Part shown: piece after piece, positions 1-10,739 of the stretch | How the letters are laid out: the number at the start of each line of letters is the position of its first letter | How positions within the stretch are numbered: position 1 is the first letter of the stretch | Translations under genes and position numbers: made by a program | DNA from: Zizania palustris | Lineage: Eukaryota; Streptophyta; Magnoliopsida; Poales; Poaceae | Reading direction: 5' to 3' | Assembly: GCA_019279435.1 (NCBI GenBank) | Contig: JAAALK010000286.1 | Span: 17,193,931 to 17,257,930 of the forward strand | DNA: 64,000 nt | Notes under the pieces: model-generated | The model's input: only the letters and a program-made list of their open reading frames with translations | What the model was told of the DNA's origin: nothing | Databases searched by the model: none

Positions 1-817
1 ATAGTGGAGGGGGCAAGTGACACCTGCGGTTGGCTTGTACCGACGAGGCTCAAGGGGGGTATGGTGTTGGCCCAAAGTTACTGGGGCACCATATGAAACA
101 TATAAGAGGGTGTTATCAAAATGGTGCTTTCCATGCTAAAGGTTTTGGCACGAGATTCTTGTGACATGGGTCATTTAACACACTACGGTGTATGGGAAAC
201 GAGTGCCTTGTGGGTACAGTAGTACACCTCTGATCAGAGTATAATCTTTTCGAAAAGTTGTGCCCACAGTCAAGGGCGGGTTGTGTAACTTCTCGCAGTT
301 AGTTTATTATTGTTAGAATGATCGTATGATTCATGGCATGTAAGGACTATTGAGCGGGGGTGGGCTGACTGTACCTCTCGAGTTAGATGGTGATGCATTA
401 CACATGTTTAATTTTCTATACTAAATAATCTGCTTACATTAAATGCTTTACAAATATTCTTTTCCGCAAAAGTAGCCACTACCTGAGTATGATTGTACTT
501 GCATTATACTTGCATTCGGTGGCTTCCTGAGTATGATTGTACTCACCCCCATTGACTTACACCACCAGAGGTCGTCTACTACTAGGAGGATGAAGATCTG
601 GAGTACCGACCCAGTCAAGGCATGAGACTGGAAGGAGGCGTTCATCTAGGGAATTTTTTTTAGTAGTTTCTCTTTGTTTTAACTCTTTTGTAACAATATG
701 GTCTACGGACCTTGATTGATTGACGTATTGTACGCGGTCATGTGATGAACGTCTTGTTTTGTTGATTTTCTATGGAATTTCAATAAAGTCTTGATTTTAT
801 TAAATCTGGGCATTACA
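1..817 (+). repeat. 3' part of a chromovirus (Tekay/Retrosat2-like) LTR
   Basis: This stretch aligns by eye, block for block, with the last part of the solo LTR at 20957-24268: the GTACCGACGAGGCTCAAG block, the two palindromes at 228-239 and 246-257, the block before the end with CCCAGTCAAGGC, and the terminal run through TTTATTAAATCTGGG. It ends in CATTACA at 811-817, a diverged form of the family end GGGGCGYGACA. The 5' part lies outside the window. The sequence right after 817 is in-frame CACTA transposase, so this LTR was inserted into that element. It could be a solo LTR or the 3' LTR of an element lying to the left. Confidence 0.85.
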
Positions 818-3062
818 CATAGTCTCCCTCATTTGTTTACGTAATTGATTTAACACTTCAGGGTCGATCACCTTCTTTGATATGACGTTGAAGAAGTGAC
901 ACATGCATGTGATCACCATCTTCAGAAATGCATGTTTCATTCCTCTTACTGCGATGGCGAGGAATAGCACAAGCATAACATGACAATCATGAGTGTTGTA
1001 GCCGCTCATCCTCAGATCTGCTACGGAGACAATATTCTTTATGTTTGTTGAGAATCCTGTTTGAACTCTGATTCCATGTAGACACCTGCAGATTGATTTT
1101 TTCTCGTCAATTGTGATGTTATAGCTAGCAACTGGAAGGAAACATTTTCATTGGCCCTTTCCTGTGGGTGAATCTCGAGTCTAATTCCGAGAGTTTGAGG
1201 TCCCTTCGTACTTTGAGTCTATCTTTTGACTTGCCCGGTATGTGTAACAAAATACCGAAGGTTCTTTCGAAGACATTCTTCTCAACGTAAATTGTATCGA
1301 TAGCATGACCAATATCCAACTCCTTCCAATATGGTAAGTACCTAAAGAAGATTGACTGCTTTTTAAATGGAGCATCCTTTGAAATTTTTTAGATTTCTTC
1401 CTCTTCTTTCTGAAAACAACTTTGATATTTTTCACCATTCCGAATAGAAATTTGTCGTCTTGGTGTTGTGGCGGCTGCCCAAGCTCGAGTGTACCATCGA
1501 AATGGTTCCTATTTCTTCAATATTTGTGGTTTCTTGGTAAAAATCTGCGGTGTCGCATATATATCATCTTAACGAATGATGGAAGATGGACAAATTATGT
1601 CTGGTCCACACACACTACACATGTTGTCTTTCCTTTAACCTGTCCTGTTAGGGACATACGACCTAGGTTGTCAGCTATGGTGCAAAAGAACATAGCTCTT
1701 AGATTGAAGTGTTCTTTCTTCTGCTCATGCCACACACGGACACCATGTTCCCATAGACGTTTCATATTCTCCATCAAAGGTTCTAAAAAGACATCAATGC
1801 CATTATCTGGTTGTTTTGGACCAGAAATTAGAGTAGTGAGCATAAGGTACTTTATTTTATGGCACAACCATGATGGAATATTGAACAAGCACAGAAAGAC
1901 CGGCCACGTGTTGTGTGGGTTCCTCATCTCACCTAAGGGATTCATTCCATCCGTGCTAAGTCCCATCCTGATATTTTTGGGATCCTCCGAGAAGTCTGGA
2001 TGGGCCAGGTCAAATGATTTCCACTACCTAGCATCCGCAGGGTGCCGAAGTTTTCCGTCCTTCTTCCGCCCAGCGAAATGCCAGATTAATAGTTCAACAT
2101 CTTTGGGATTAGAGAACATACGTTTCAAGTGATCAATCACCGGTATGTACCACATTACTAAGGATGTAACTTTCCTCTCTGTCTTATATCCGTAATCTGC
2201 AATAACATTCCTCTTCCTCTTCTATAACCTCTTTTTCTTCTTCCAGTGGTCATTGTTGTCCTCCACACAGTCATTTGCACGTTTGTATCAACTTGTGCTG
2301 GACTGCAGATAGCTCTCTAACAATTCATACTTTTTTGATATAGGATACAGTGGTTCGGGCATGCATGAATCTTCTGAATTCCCAAAGTCAACAGACAAAT
2401 CATCTTTTTTGCTTGGTATGTATCAGATGGCAGACCATTGGGTTTCAGTAAAACCTTTTTTAGGAGCTGCAAAAGATCTGAAAACAAGTGTCGGACCATC
2501 CATTGGTGGCTTTCAGTTTCATAAGCTCAAGAGTTGTGTACAACACAGTATACTGCTTATCGCAACCGTGACATTCCTCGTAAAGAAGGTTTTTCGATGC
2601 TTTGTCTAGTGCTTCGAAGTTATCATAGCCTTTCGTTGTAGTTCTCTGCAACAGCACCTCAGGCGCAACATTTCCCCTCAGTTCCTCCACATCAAAGGCA
2701 TCATCATCATATTGATCAACATCATGTGTTATGTCGGATGTATGATCATAGCCTCTTCTATGTTGATGAGCATCTTGTGGCACATCAGAATCATTAGGAG
2801 GGTTTTTTACCCATCTCACCGTGTTTCGTCCATATATAGTAGTTCTTTACGAAGCCATTTTCAACAAGTGAAATTGTATGCTTTCACAATCTGAACACGG
2901 ATACATCACTTCGTTCTTACAAACATTACAAGGACAATATATTGCCGTTTCACTTTGACGGAAAACATATTGTCCTGTAGTTTTAGTAAATTCAGTTACT
3001 CGGTTAAAATATGCCACCACATCTCTGTCGTTGGATGAGTACATCCAGGACCGGTGCTCCAT
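818..3062 (-). pseudogene. CACTA (En/Spm) transposase remnant, TNP2/Transposase_21 type
   Basis: Reading down the minus strand from 3062, the order of a CACTA TNP2 protein is recognisable. First comes an N-terminal transposase-associated domain (2847-3062, starting MEHRSWMY, with CPCNVCKNE). Next are the segment with SDLLQLLK and TYQAKK (about 2317-2499), the DGKLRHPADA and DPKNIR segment (about 1990-2130), the Transposase_21 core GLSTDGMNPLGEM to ISGPKQPDNGIDVF (1595-1966), and the DIGHAIDTIYVEKNV block (1125-1319). Last is HDCHVML to KVIDPEVL (818-1009). Stops and frameshifts separate the pieces, so it is not functional. The protein is cut at 818 by an LTR in the middle of the conserved region. 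Such transposases bind subterminal repeats and excise the element. Confidence 0.9.
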
Positions 3063-3775
3063 CTAAAACATATTATTTTAAAAAAATATTAATAAATTCA
3101 TTATTGTTAATTTTAGTAATTTACAAATTAAAAAGATATTGATTTATCTCTCATAACAACATTAATTAAAAATGCTTTAATTGAAACTATGTAAACATTG
3201 TTAATTGTAAAGGAGTAATAATATTAATTAGAATAAAAAATTATTAAATAAATTAACTACATTGGTTTCTCTCTCCAAACAACATAAATCTAGATCTATA
3301 ATAATAAATCAAATTAAAAAAGAGATTAAAACGACATAAAAATGTATACAAATGATGAATAATTGTGAGGAGGGTCATATTTGTTTATTTGGGAGAAATA
3401 AACACTATAAATGAAAGAATATTTGAAATTTTCTATTCACAAACCCTAGATTAGTAAAATGCTAATAACTTATTGTATACTTAATTAAAGACAAAATAAA
3501 TATGATATTCAGCATGGATTTAACTCCTAGAACGAAATCCTTGAAAAGAAACAAAAACAAAGCCTCCTCCCTCTTTTTCTAGATTTTTGTCGCCATTGTA
3601 CGGACAAAATCATGAACTCCTGTAGCTTCAGGCTCGGGGAGGAAGAAGGTGTTTATTTATAGCCAGAATAGTAGTAGCGGTTGGTGCTGATGTCAGTAGC
3701 GATGACCACTAGTAGTGGCGGTCGCTCCCGCGGCAGCAACTAGTACCACTGTAGTTGCGATTCGTAGTAGTGCTA
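3063..3775 (-). mobile_element. 5' terminal region of the CACTA element with subterminal repeats and candidate inverted-repeat end
   Basis: Upstream of the transposase start is an AT-rich leader (3063-3560), then a GC-richer block. Between about 3670 and 3772 are several variants of GTAGTNGCGRTT and AGTAGTGGCGGT, as expected of CACTA subterminal repeats. The last of them ends in TAGTAGTG at 3765-3772, which on the minus strand reads CACTACTA, the canonical start of grass CACTA elements. The next three bases, CTA (3773-3775), would be one copy of the 3-bp target duplication. The other end is not in the window, so the boundary is a proposal. Confidence 0.5.
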
Positions 3776-5653
3776 TGTCATAACCGAACAAGAAGCACCA
3801 GCACCTCCTATGTGTCGGACCGATCATCAGCCATCGAATCAAAGACGTGAGGTCCAGATTAGAACCCTTGATCAGCCACCCATATTCATTTGACCTCTTG
3901 TTGACCGATATCGTTCAATCTGGATCGTCCATCTTCACTTATCGCTCCCACTTTGATTTGAATCGTTGAATGATACCCCTTCGCCATGTTTTAATCTCAC
4001 TCGTAGGATTCACATAAAATATGAGCCATCTGATCAAGATCTGAGTGTTGCGTGTCCCTCTAGTCCACTGCGCGTGTGTCGGTTTGCCATGGACTCGGTT
4101 CACCGTGGACCAGAACCCTTTTCCAGTTTAGAAATAATTCCAAAAATACTCAAAACTTCCAAAATACATATCTTTCACATCCGAACTCTATTTTCATCCG
4201 ATCAAATTTTAGATTGACCATAATTAAATTATCTACAACTTGAACTAATTTAATTGTACTGTTTCTACTGTTTTATATTCTGTTTTAAATTGTTTTTGTT
4301 TTTTTGCATTCTATTAATTACTTGAAGCCATCGAGGATTCAGAGACCTTCGGAGCGTCGTCATCAATGTTTGTTGATCTAGGCAAGTCACACACCCTCCT
4401 CGATCATGTTGAACGCATCTTTTAAATTGCTTTAACCCATAGGTTATATTCATGTTTGATGAATTAAATATGAATATTATTTATTAATCCAATTTCCTTG
4501 TACCTGTACAACCCCTTGCTATGTTTGAGCCATTATTCCATTGTTTTTTATGTGATTAAATATTATCTAGTTCTCTAAGTAATTGCACAACTACCTAGTC
4601 ACGCTAATAAGATATTTAGAATTAATCAGGTTTGATCTCATAATTCTCCTTGGATACTTCTCATCTTGTTGATGTTCTAAAATGTTGATGATGTGATGGA
4701 AATTGGTTAAGTAACTAGCAAGGTTGGTTCCAGGTGCAAGCGAGGGCATTAGTTGGTCACACCGGGGGTACTATTAGGACCAGTCTGCAGGATCTATTGC
4801 AAAGTCATTCCGTACTAACCGCAAGTCTAGTGGGTAAGACCTAACCTAGAGTATGGGACGTCTCAACATGATGCATCGAGTTGATGAAGTCAGGATGGAT
4901 GGTGACATGTTACTCCTGATGACCGAGACAATGTGGCACAAAAGGGGTCTACATTATCTAATGTGTTGGAGCGTTAGCGAAACCTAGTGTGATTATCTTT
5001 TTGTTCAGTGGTCCAAATAAAGGGTTTTGGCATGAGTTCCTTCGGGGTGACGTGGTGTCATATCAACACAGTTTGGTGTGCGGGAATGAGTACCTTGTGG
5101 GTAAGGTTGTACATCTCTGATCAGAGTTTAATCTTTTCAAAAAGTCATGCCCACGGTTATGCGAGAGCCTAGTGATGTTTTTCGCAGTTAGCTAAATCCG
5201 TTGTGCGAGTGAGCACAGGTGTGCTACTCGAGGTAGTGGATAGAAATGTTATTATTTTATCACTGTTAATCAAATGTGCTCACTGTAACAACTTATTAAA
5301 GATGTGTTTTTCCGCAAAACAAGCCATATGCCTATCCTTTTATATTACCCTTGCATTATGTGCATTTCTATGGCTTGCTGAGTACGTTTGTACTCACCCC
5401 CATTTACTAAAACTTTTATATGCTAAGTTCCGTGAAGACGATGGCCTGGAGTAGCTGTCCCAGTCAAGGAGCTATCCGTGGAGCAAGATGTTCATCATAG
5501 CATTTTATTATATTATTCCGCAGTGTAATAATTGTATCTTGCAAGCTACAACTTTGTTTGTCGTAAGACGTTCTCACATGATGAGCATTTTGTAAGTTGA
5601 CTTCCTTAAGGAAATTCAATAAATCAAAAATCGTGGGATTTCACGGCGTTATA
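3776..5653 (+). repeat. Old, 5'-truncated chromovirus-like LTR remnant
   Basis: Diverged but collinear with the second half of the 3.3-kb LTR family. It has TTCACCGTGGACCAGAACCC (4099-4118), a block with GATCTAGGCAAGTCA, AACCCATAGGTTA (4434-4446), a palindrome CTCTGATCAGAG at 5115-5126 and a mutated partner palindrome CTTTTCAAAAAG just after it. It also has the terminal GAAATTCAATAAATC block. The end GCGTTATA (5646-5653) is directly followed by Copia II RNase H coding sequence, so the right edge is sharp. The left end is missing, probably because the CACTA element sits in it. Divergence from the other copies is clearly higher than among those copies, so this is the oldest LTR of the group here. 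Confidence 0.7.
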
Positions 5654-6669
5654 GTTCTGGGTATCAATATATTACAGTTCTTTGTCTCCCTTCTCATTGT
5701 GGTCTCTCAAAAGTGATAACGCATATCAATGTATTTGGTTCTAGAATGCTATACCAGATTGTTGGATAAGCTAATGACACTAGTGTTATCACAAAGAAGT
5801 GGAACACCCTTAAAATCCAACCCAAAATCCCACAAAAGTAGAAACCATCCACAAAATCTGTGAGCAATAGCTAGCAGCAGCTACAAATTCAGCCTTAGTA
5901 GTAGAATGCACAACACTAGACTATTTGCAAGAAGATAACCACACAAGAGAATAACATAGAAAATGAAAGTACCAAAGATACTTTCCCTATCAATTCTACA
6001 GCCAGTAAAATCTGCATCATAAAAATCTCTAAGGCATAAAGATGATGATACATAATACCAAATGTCGAATTCTGCATTGTGCTTGAGATACCTTAGTATG
6101 CGCTTCATGGCTTGACGATGTGAATATCTCGAAGACACTTCAAAATGAGCACACAAACATACGACGAAGTGTATATCTGGCCTCGTGGCTGTCAAGTAGA
6201 GGAGGGAGACGATCATGCTCCGGAACTCCTTCTGATCAAATTCTTCACCATCTTCATCTAGGTAAAGCAAAATCGAGGTAGCCATAGGAGTGGCTAGCGG
6301 GTTCGCATCGCTCATGTCAAAGTGGTTTAGTAGATCATTAGTGTACTTCCTGTAATGAATGAAGATACTTTTTTGCAATGTTTGATTTACAAACCAAGGA
6401 AAAATGTCAACTTGCCCATCATCGACATCTCGAACTCCCTGCTCATAGAATCTGCAAACTCGACAACAAGTGCATGAGATGAGCCGCCAAAGATGATATC
6501 ATCAACATATATTTGAACAAGAAGAAAATATTTGCCATGCTTGAGAGTAAAGAGGGTTTCATCAACAGAGCCCATTTTTTACCAATGCTCAAGCATAAAA
6601 GACCTAAGACAGTCATACTAAGCCCTAGGTGCCTGCTTGAGTCCATACAAAGCTTTATGAAGTTTAAAG
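5654..6669 (-). pseudogene. Copia II, 3' portion: reverse transcriptase C-terminus and RNase H
   Basis: The minus strand continues the RT that is interrupted at 17741: VFKLHKALYGLKQAPRA, then MGSVDETLF, the catalytic YVDD (QIYVDDIIFGG, about 6490-6520), GKLTFFLGL, and an RNase H region with YTNDLLNHFDM, ATRPDIHF, SHRQAMKRILRYLKH and DADFTGCRIDRES. It fades into a frameshifted RNase H end (LLRDHNEKGDKEL, then YIDTQN) at 5654. Stops (W to stop after QAPRA) and frameshifts make it inactive. It is close in sequence to Copia I and belongs to the same SIRE/Opie group. The chromovirus-like LTR at its left edge removes the last part of the protein. Confidence 0.88.
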
Positions 6670-6674
6670 ACTAT
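6670..6674. repeat. Target-site duplication of Copia I, left copy (ACTAT)
   Basis: ACTAT precedes the TGAGGAGCC start of the 5' LTR and is repeated at 17736-17740 after the 3' LTR. It falls within the codons for PHIVFK of the interrupted Copia II RT, whose frame closes when Copia I and one repeat are removed. Confidence 0.97.
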
Positions 6675-7243
6675 TGAGGAGCCATGCTGAATAGCGTGGG
6701 CCTCATGGCTCCAGATGTGATGAGTCATTGTCAACGATAGTCAAAGAGGACAGGAGAAGAAAGAAGAGATCTGCTGTTTCGTGGGCCGCGTGTGACTCAG
6801 GTACACGGGAAGCAAGTGACTGTCGAGCAGAGGAGGCTGCGAAGTCGGGCTGGCCCAATCCGGGTACATGGGCCAGAAGCAGTAGAAGACTCACTGGGCT
6901 GTTGACCAAGGTTGACTTAGGTACATGGGCAGTGAGTGATTGCCGGGTTGAGAGAGCTGCGGAGTCGGGCTGGCCCAATCCGGGTACCTGGTGCAAAGTC
7001 GGTGGAGGCTTTGTCAATTTCGGCGCAAAACTGACAACCGTTGATCTTGTATCCGACTGTCTAGAAGAGAAGCCGTAGTCGCTACGAAAACTTAGCTTCC
7101 GGATAAGTCATCTGTATCTCTAGGCCCACAGTCAGTCAGTCGTGTCTATAAAAATACCTAAGGGCAGTAGAGTCTTTTCCTTTATTCCTGCGTCTGTAAA
7201 AACCCTAAGGGGCTGGTGGAATATTCTAGGCCATTGGGCAGCC

Positions 7244-7251
7244 TATAAATA
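7244..7251 (+). promoter_or_regulatory. TATA box of Copia I 5' LTR
   Basis: TATAAATA in context GCAGCCTATAAATAGGG, about 570 bases into the LTR. The same motif is at 16366-16373 in the 3' LTR. Transcription would start some 25-35 bases downstream (general rule, not shown here). Confidence 0.75.
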
Positions 7252-8224
7252 GGGCCTCAATCCCTAGGGTTGGACTACCCCTTCTAGAACTCACTTTCAA
7301 TCATTTGGGTCACTTTTTGTTCCTTGTTCATGTCTGTGCGCCGCCAGGCTATTGCATTCACCATGTTTATTCTTGCATGTTCTTCTTGAATCTGTGAACT
7401 TCTATTCTATTCGCCTGTCACTTCAAGTTGCAGAGATTCTGCAGTTGTTTACGGATTCATTTGTTTGGCGCAGCTAGTTTATTTCTACAGCATTTATGCC
7501 TCTGTTGCTACTTGTTCTTCACAAGGAGTACTAGTTCATGTGCACTGTAGCAAGTAGTACTACTTCCTGTAGCAACAGTACACTAGTACTCTAGCTTGCT
7601 TTTCTGCGCAGCTTTTTGATCGAAGTTGACAGGGCTGAGTACCTTTTCTGACTATTTTCTGGCGAAGCCACCCTCTCTGTTCGAAGCCCCTCAGCTCCGT
7701 GAGGCAGGCTTCGATCTGATATACTCGAAGGCTTCGTTTGAACTTCGAACTTCATTTTGTGTCCTGAGTTGCTAGCTTCGAAGTACTTTTTGAACTGTCA
7801 GCGTCTCATACTTCGAACGTCTGTGTGAAGGTACTCCGACTCGAGCTCTTTGAAGTCCATACTTCGACAGGTTTCGAAGTTGGCTTCGAAGCTTGTCTTT
7901 CTGTTAGACTTCGCTCAGTGTTTGCTTCCGTCTTCTTCAAAGGTCCTCGATGTGTTTGTTCGAAGGTAGAGTGTAGGCTTCGTTTTGGTTCTCTATCGCG
8001 TGTCAGCCTTCGCTTCTCCTTCGAAGGTAGTCTTTGTGTGTGACGTGTTCGAAGGTCTGTTCGAAGGTTGTACTTCGAATTATACTGTTCGAAGCAAGCT
8101 TCGATACACGCACACTTCGCTACGAAGAATACTTCGCACTCTGTAACACACGAGGTAGGCTAGACCAAACAAACCTTCGGCACGTCAACTTCAACCTTCG
8201 CTCAATCTCGACAGGCCTCGACCT

Positions 8225-8301
8225 CCGAAGCAGGCTTCGGCCCAGCGAAGCGGGCTTCGACACTGCGAAGAAGGCTTCGACCAGCGAAGCAGGCTTCGCC
8301 A
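8225..8301. repeat. Four tandem ~19-bp units of CGAAGC-NN-GCTTCG inverted repeats in the LTR
   Basis: Four adjacent units begin at 8225, 8245, 8265 and 8284. Each contains GAAG, a short spacer, and CTTCG, so each can fold as a small hairpin. The matching block in the 3' LTR (about 17346-17423) has one unit that is a perfect palindrome, CCGAAGCATGCTTCGG. It lies about 310 bases before the LTR end, in the transcribed leader. Confidence 0.8.
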
Positions 8302-8615
8302 AGTTTCGAACAGGAGACAGATTTTGAACGGTAACTTCTCATTTCATTCTTTGTGCACTTAGAATTGTTATACTATGAAGTTTGTCTTGCCTTGTCTTGT
8401 GTATACTGTTTATCTGTCTATTAGCACTATTGATATTTCTCTGTTTTAAACATCAGTTGCTTCTAGGCTAGATACCTTTAGACTTAGGCAATCTGTTCGT
8501 TCTTTGCTGCTTAGTCTTTGAGGTGCGTTGGGTATTGGGAGCAGGCCATTGATTCGAAAGAATTTTTAAGGCGCCCATTCACCCCCCCTCTGGTCGCTAC
8601 TTTCAGTCCTACAAG

Positions 8616-8627
8616 TGGTATCAGAGC
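8616..8627 (+). other. Primer binding site (initiator Met tRNA type)
   Basis: TGGTATCAGAGC two bases after the LTR end, complementary to the 3' end of plant initiator Met tRNA; it primes minus-strand DNA synthesis. Confidence 0.95.
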
Positions 8628-8678
8628 GAGGTTAGGGTTTTTCCATACCTTAACCGGTTCTAAACCCCAGTAGTGACC

Positions 8679-10739
8679 ATGACGTCTCCTGGCAAGGTCC
8701 CGTCCTTGGAAGCCTATGGCTATAACTATTGGAAGACTCGCATGCGAGCCTATCTTATGAGCCAGGGTTCGGACATTTGGGACATTTGCGTTCACACCAT
8801 GTTTGTCATATTGCCAGTAGCTGAGCATGGTACTGCTGGTATCATTGCTCAGCATCTGAGCAATAGTAAGGCTGTGAACATTCTTTTCTCTGGTTTAGGT
8901 CACACTAAGTTTGAGCGTGTGAGCCATCTCTCCACGGCGAGAGAGATCTGGGCTACCCTCAAGGCACACCATGAGGGAACAGCACAGGTCAAGGCTCGGC
9001 TCTATCAGACCTACCGGCGTGAATATGAGAATTTTACACAGAAGCTGGGTGAATCTGTTGAGGCCTTGTTTGGTCATTTTCAGTCGATCATAAACAAGCT
9101 TCGGGACAACAAGGCTGAGGGTGCTCAGTTAGTCTCAGATCATGAGCAGGCGCTCAAGGTTCTCCATACCTTGGACCCAAAGATCTGGGAGATCAAGGTA
9201 TCTTCTATTATTGAGAGTACTTCTTATGATACCTTGAGTATTTATGAGTTATTTAGCAAGCTGAAGGCTACTGAGGTTGATCTCCAGTTGAGATCAAATC
9301 TCACTGGTTCTGGATCAAAATCTCTGGCCCTTGCTACACCTTCTATTGATCCTTCTTCTGTGAGTTGTGCTGGGTTCTCCTTGATGTCTATCACTGAGGA
9401 CCAGCTAGAGTTGTTGGGTGATGATGATTTGTGTCTTTTTAACAACCGGGTGCGTCATGTCTATGACAAGATAATGTTCAAAAGACACGGCACAAAATCT
9501 GGATACTTTGAGTGTGGTGATCCAGGACACTTCATCGCCGACTGCCCCAAGCACAATGGATACAAGAAGGGCACCGGTGGCAGCTTCCACAACTCCGGCA
9601 AGCACGAGAGCTCATCCTTCAACAAGGGCAAGCCGAAGAAGACCAAATTCTTCAAGAAGGCCCTGAAGGACTACCGGCGAGAGAACAAGAAGCGCGACAA
9701 GGCCTTCTTCGCCGAGATGGAGAAGAGCTACTCCAAGCAGTCCACGTCTTCTTCCTCTTCATCAAGCTCAAGCGATGAGGAGATCGCCATCAGGAAGGGG
9801 AAGGACAAGGACGATCCGGCGGGCCTCTACTTCATGGCTTTCAGGGACAGACCGAAGAGCCACTCACACCAGCGCCGAAGATCCCGCAAGAGCTTCTGTT
9901 CAATGGCTCTTGGGGATAAGAAAGAAGAGAGCTCCTCCGACGACTCCAACGATGACAACGAAAAGGTATCATCTTATGAGCGTGAAATTGTTGATTTACT
10001 TGAGAGCAATCGTCAGGAGTTAAAGTATTGGGAAAGACTGCTTAGGGGGGCCAAAAAGAGGATAGATGAGTTAGAGAGTGAGCTTGCCGTAGCCAATGGC
10101 AGAATTGAGAGTCTATCTTCTTCCCCTTGCTTGGGTGATAGCAGTGAGTGCTCAAAGTGTGAGGTGCTTCTGTGTGACTTGTCGACTCTGAAGTCCAAGT
10201 ACACAGAAAGGGTTGATGAGAGGGATGCTTTGGCCACTGAGCTTGAAAGCGCTCAGCTGGAGCTGAAAGATGCTCAAGCCACTGTCGTCACATCCTGTGT
10301 TGATTGCCCATCTCATCTAGCTGCCTTAGCTGAGCTGAAATCCAAGAGCGATGAACATTTGGGTGATTTGGAGAGGTTGAGAGTTGAGCTTGCGCAGACT
10401 AGGCTAGAGCTTGAGACATTATCAGTTCCATCCACTGTCTGTGAGAACTGTTTGTCTCTTAGAATGGAGTTGATCAAGCTGAAAGCCGAAAAGTCTGTCC
10501 AAGTAGAGAGTGAGTGTGAGACCTGCTTGTCTCAGGTGGAGGTTCTAGCTTCCTTGAGAGAGGATCTAGCTGATTCTCAGAATGAGAACTTTTACCTCTG
10601 TTCTATCCTGAGTTGGATCAGTGCTAGAGAGCCACAACTCGGCATGATGATCCAGCAGTTTAAGAGGCAGGATGGTTTTGGTGTAGGTTACACCTACACC
10701 AAGGCTGACTTTGAGAGTGCTATTAGTCGGGCAGTGTAG
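8679..10739 (+). CDS. gag: Copia I Gag with coiled-coil C-terminal half
   Basis: 686 codons from the ATG at 8679 (the GTG two codons earlier is not a likely plant start). The N-terminal half is a UBN2/retrotran_gag_2-type capsid (YNYWKTRMRAYL near residue 20, then ILFSGLGHTKFERV and AKEIW-like REIWATLKAHHEG). Near residue 270 is a zinc knuckle of CCHC type in which the first Cys is Tyr (YFECGDPGHFIADC), so zinc binding is probably lost. A Lys-rich stretch and a serine run (about residues 345-368) follow. The last 250 residues are heptad-like coiled coil with four CxxC motifs (CSKC, CVDC, CENC, CETC). It ends at an in-frame TAG; the frame stays open beyond it. Gag would form the virus-like particle. 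The long reading frame with no internal stop contrasts with the decayed pol. Confidence 0.88.
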   Translation: MTSPGKVPSLEAYGYNYWKTRMRAYLMSQGSDIWDICVHTMFVILPVAEHGTAGIIAQHLSNSKAVNILFSGLGHTKFERVSHLSTAREIWATLKAHHEGTAQVKARLYQTYRREYENFTQKLGESVEALFGHFQSIINKLRDNKAEGAQLVSDHEQALKVLHTLDPKIWEIKVSSIIESTSYDTLSIYELFSKLKATEVDLQLRSNLTGSGSKSLALATPSIDPSSVSCAGFSLMSITEDQLELLGDDDLCLFNNRVRHVYDKIMFKRHGTKSGYFECGDPGHFIADCPKHNGYKKGTGGSFHNSGKHESSSFNKGKPKKTKFFKKALKDYRRENKKRDKAFFAEMEKSYSKQSTSSSSSSSSSDEEIAIRKGKDKDDPAGLYFMAFRDRPKSHSHQRRRSRKSFCSMALGDKKEESSSDDSNDDNEKVSSYEREIVDLLESNRQELKYWERLLRGAKKRIDELESELAVANGRIESLSSSPCLGDSSECSKCEVLLCDLSTLKSKYTERVDERDALATELESAQLELKDAQATVVTSCVDCPSHLAALAELKSKSDEHLGDLERLRVELAQTRLELETLSVPSTVCENCLSLRMELIKLKAEKSVQVESECETCLSQVEVLASLREDLADSQNENFYLCSILSWISAREPQLGMMIQQFKRQDGFGVGYTYTKADFESAISRAV

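Larger units (their letters stand above)
6675..8613 (+). repeat. Copia I 5' LTR
   Basis: Starts TGAGGAGCCATGC and ends TCAGTCCTACA. It holds a TATA box (7244-7251), then a transcribed part in which TTCGAAG and CTTCG motifs recur dozens of times (about 7670-8320), and ends in the C-rich CACCCCCCCTCTGG typical of Opie/Ji-like LTRs. ORFs inside it are by-products of the repeat composition. Confidence 0.96.

Noticed and set aside
1422..2132. Plus-strand ORF of 236 codons
   Set aside because: Antisense to the conserved Transposase_21 core, which has clear family motifs on the other strand.
6703..7078. ORFs of 104-116 codons in both Copia I LTRs (also 15825-16200)
   Set aside because: Present on both strands in both LTRs upstream of the TATA box; no domain.
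7670..8320. TTCGAAG-rich zone as heat-shock elements
   Set aside because: Heat-shock elements need GAA and TTC separated by two bases; here they abut (TTCGAA) or are separated by other distances.
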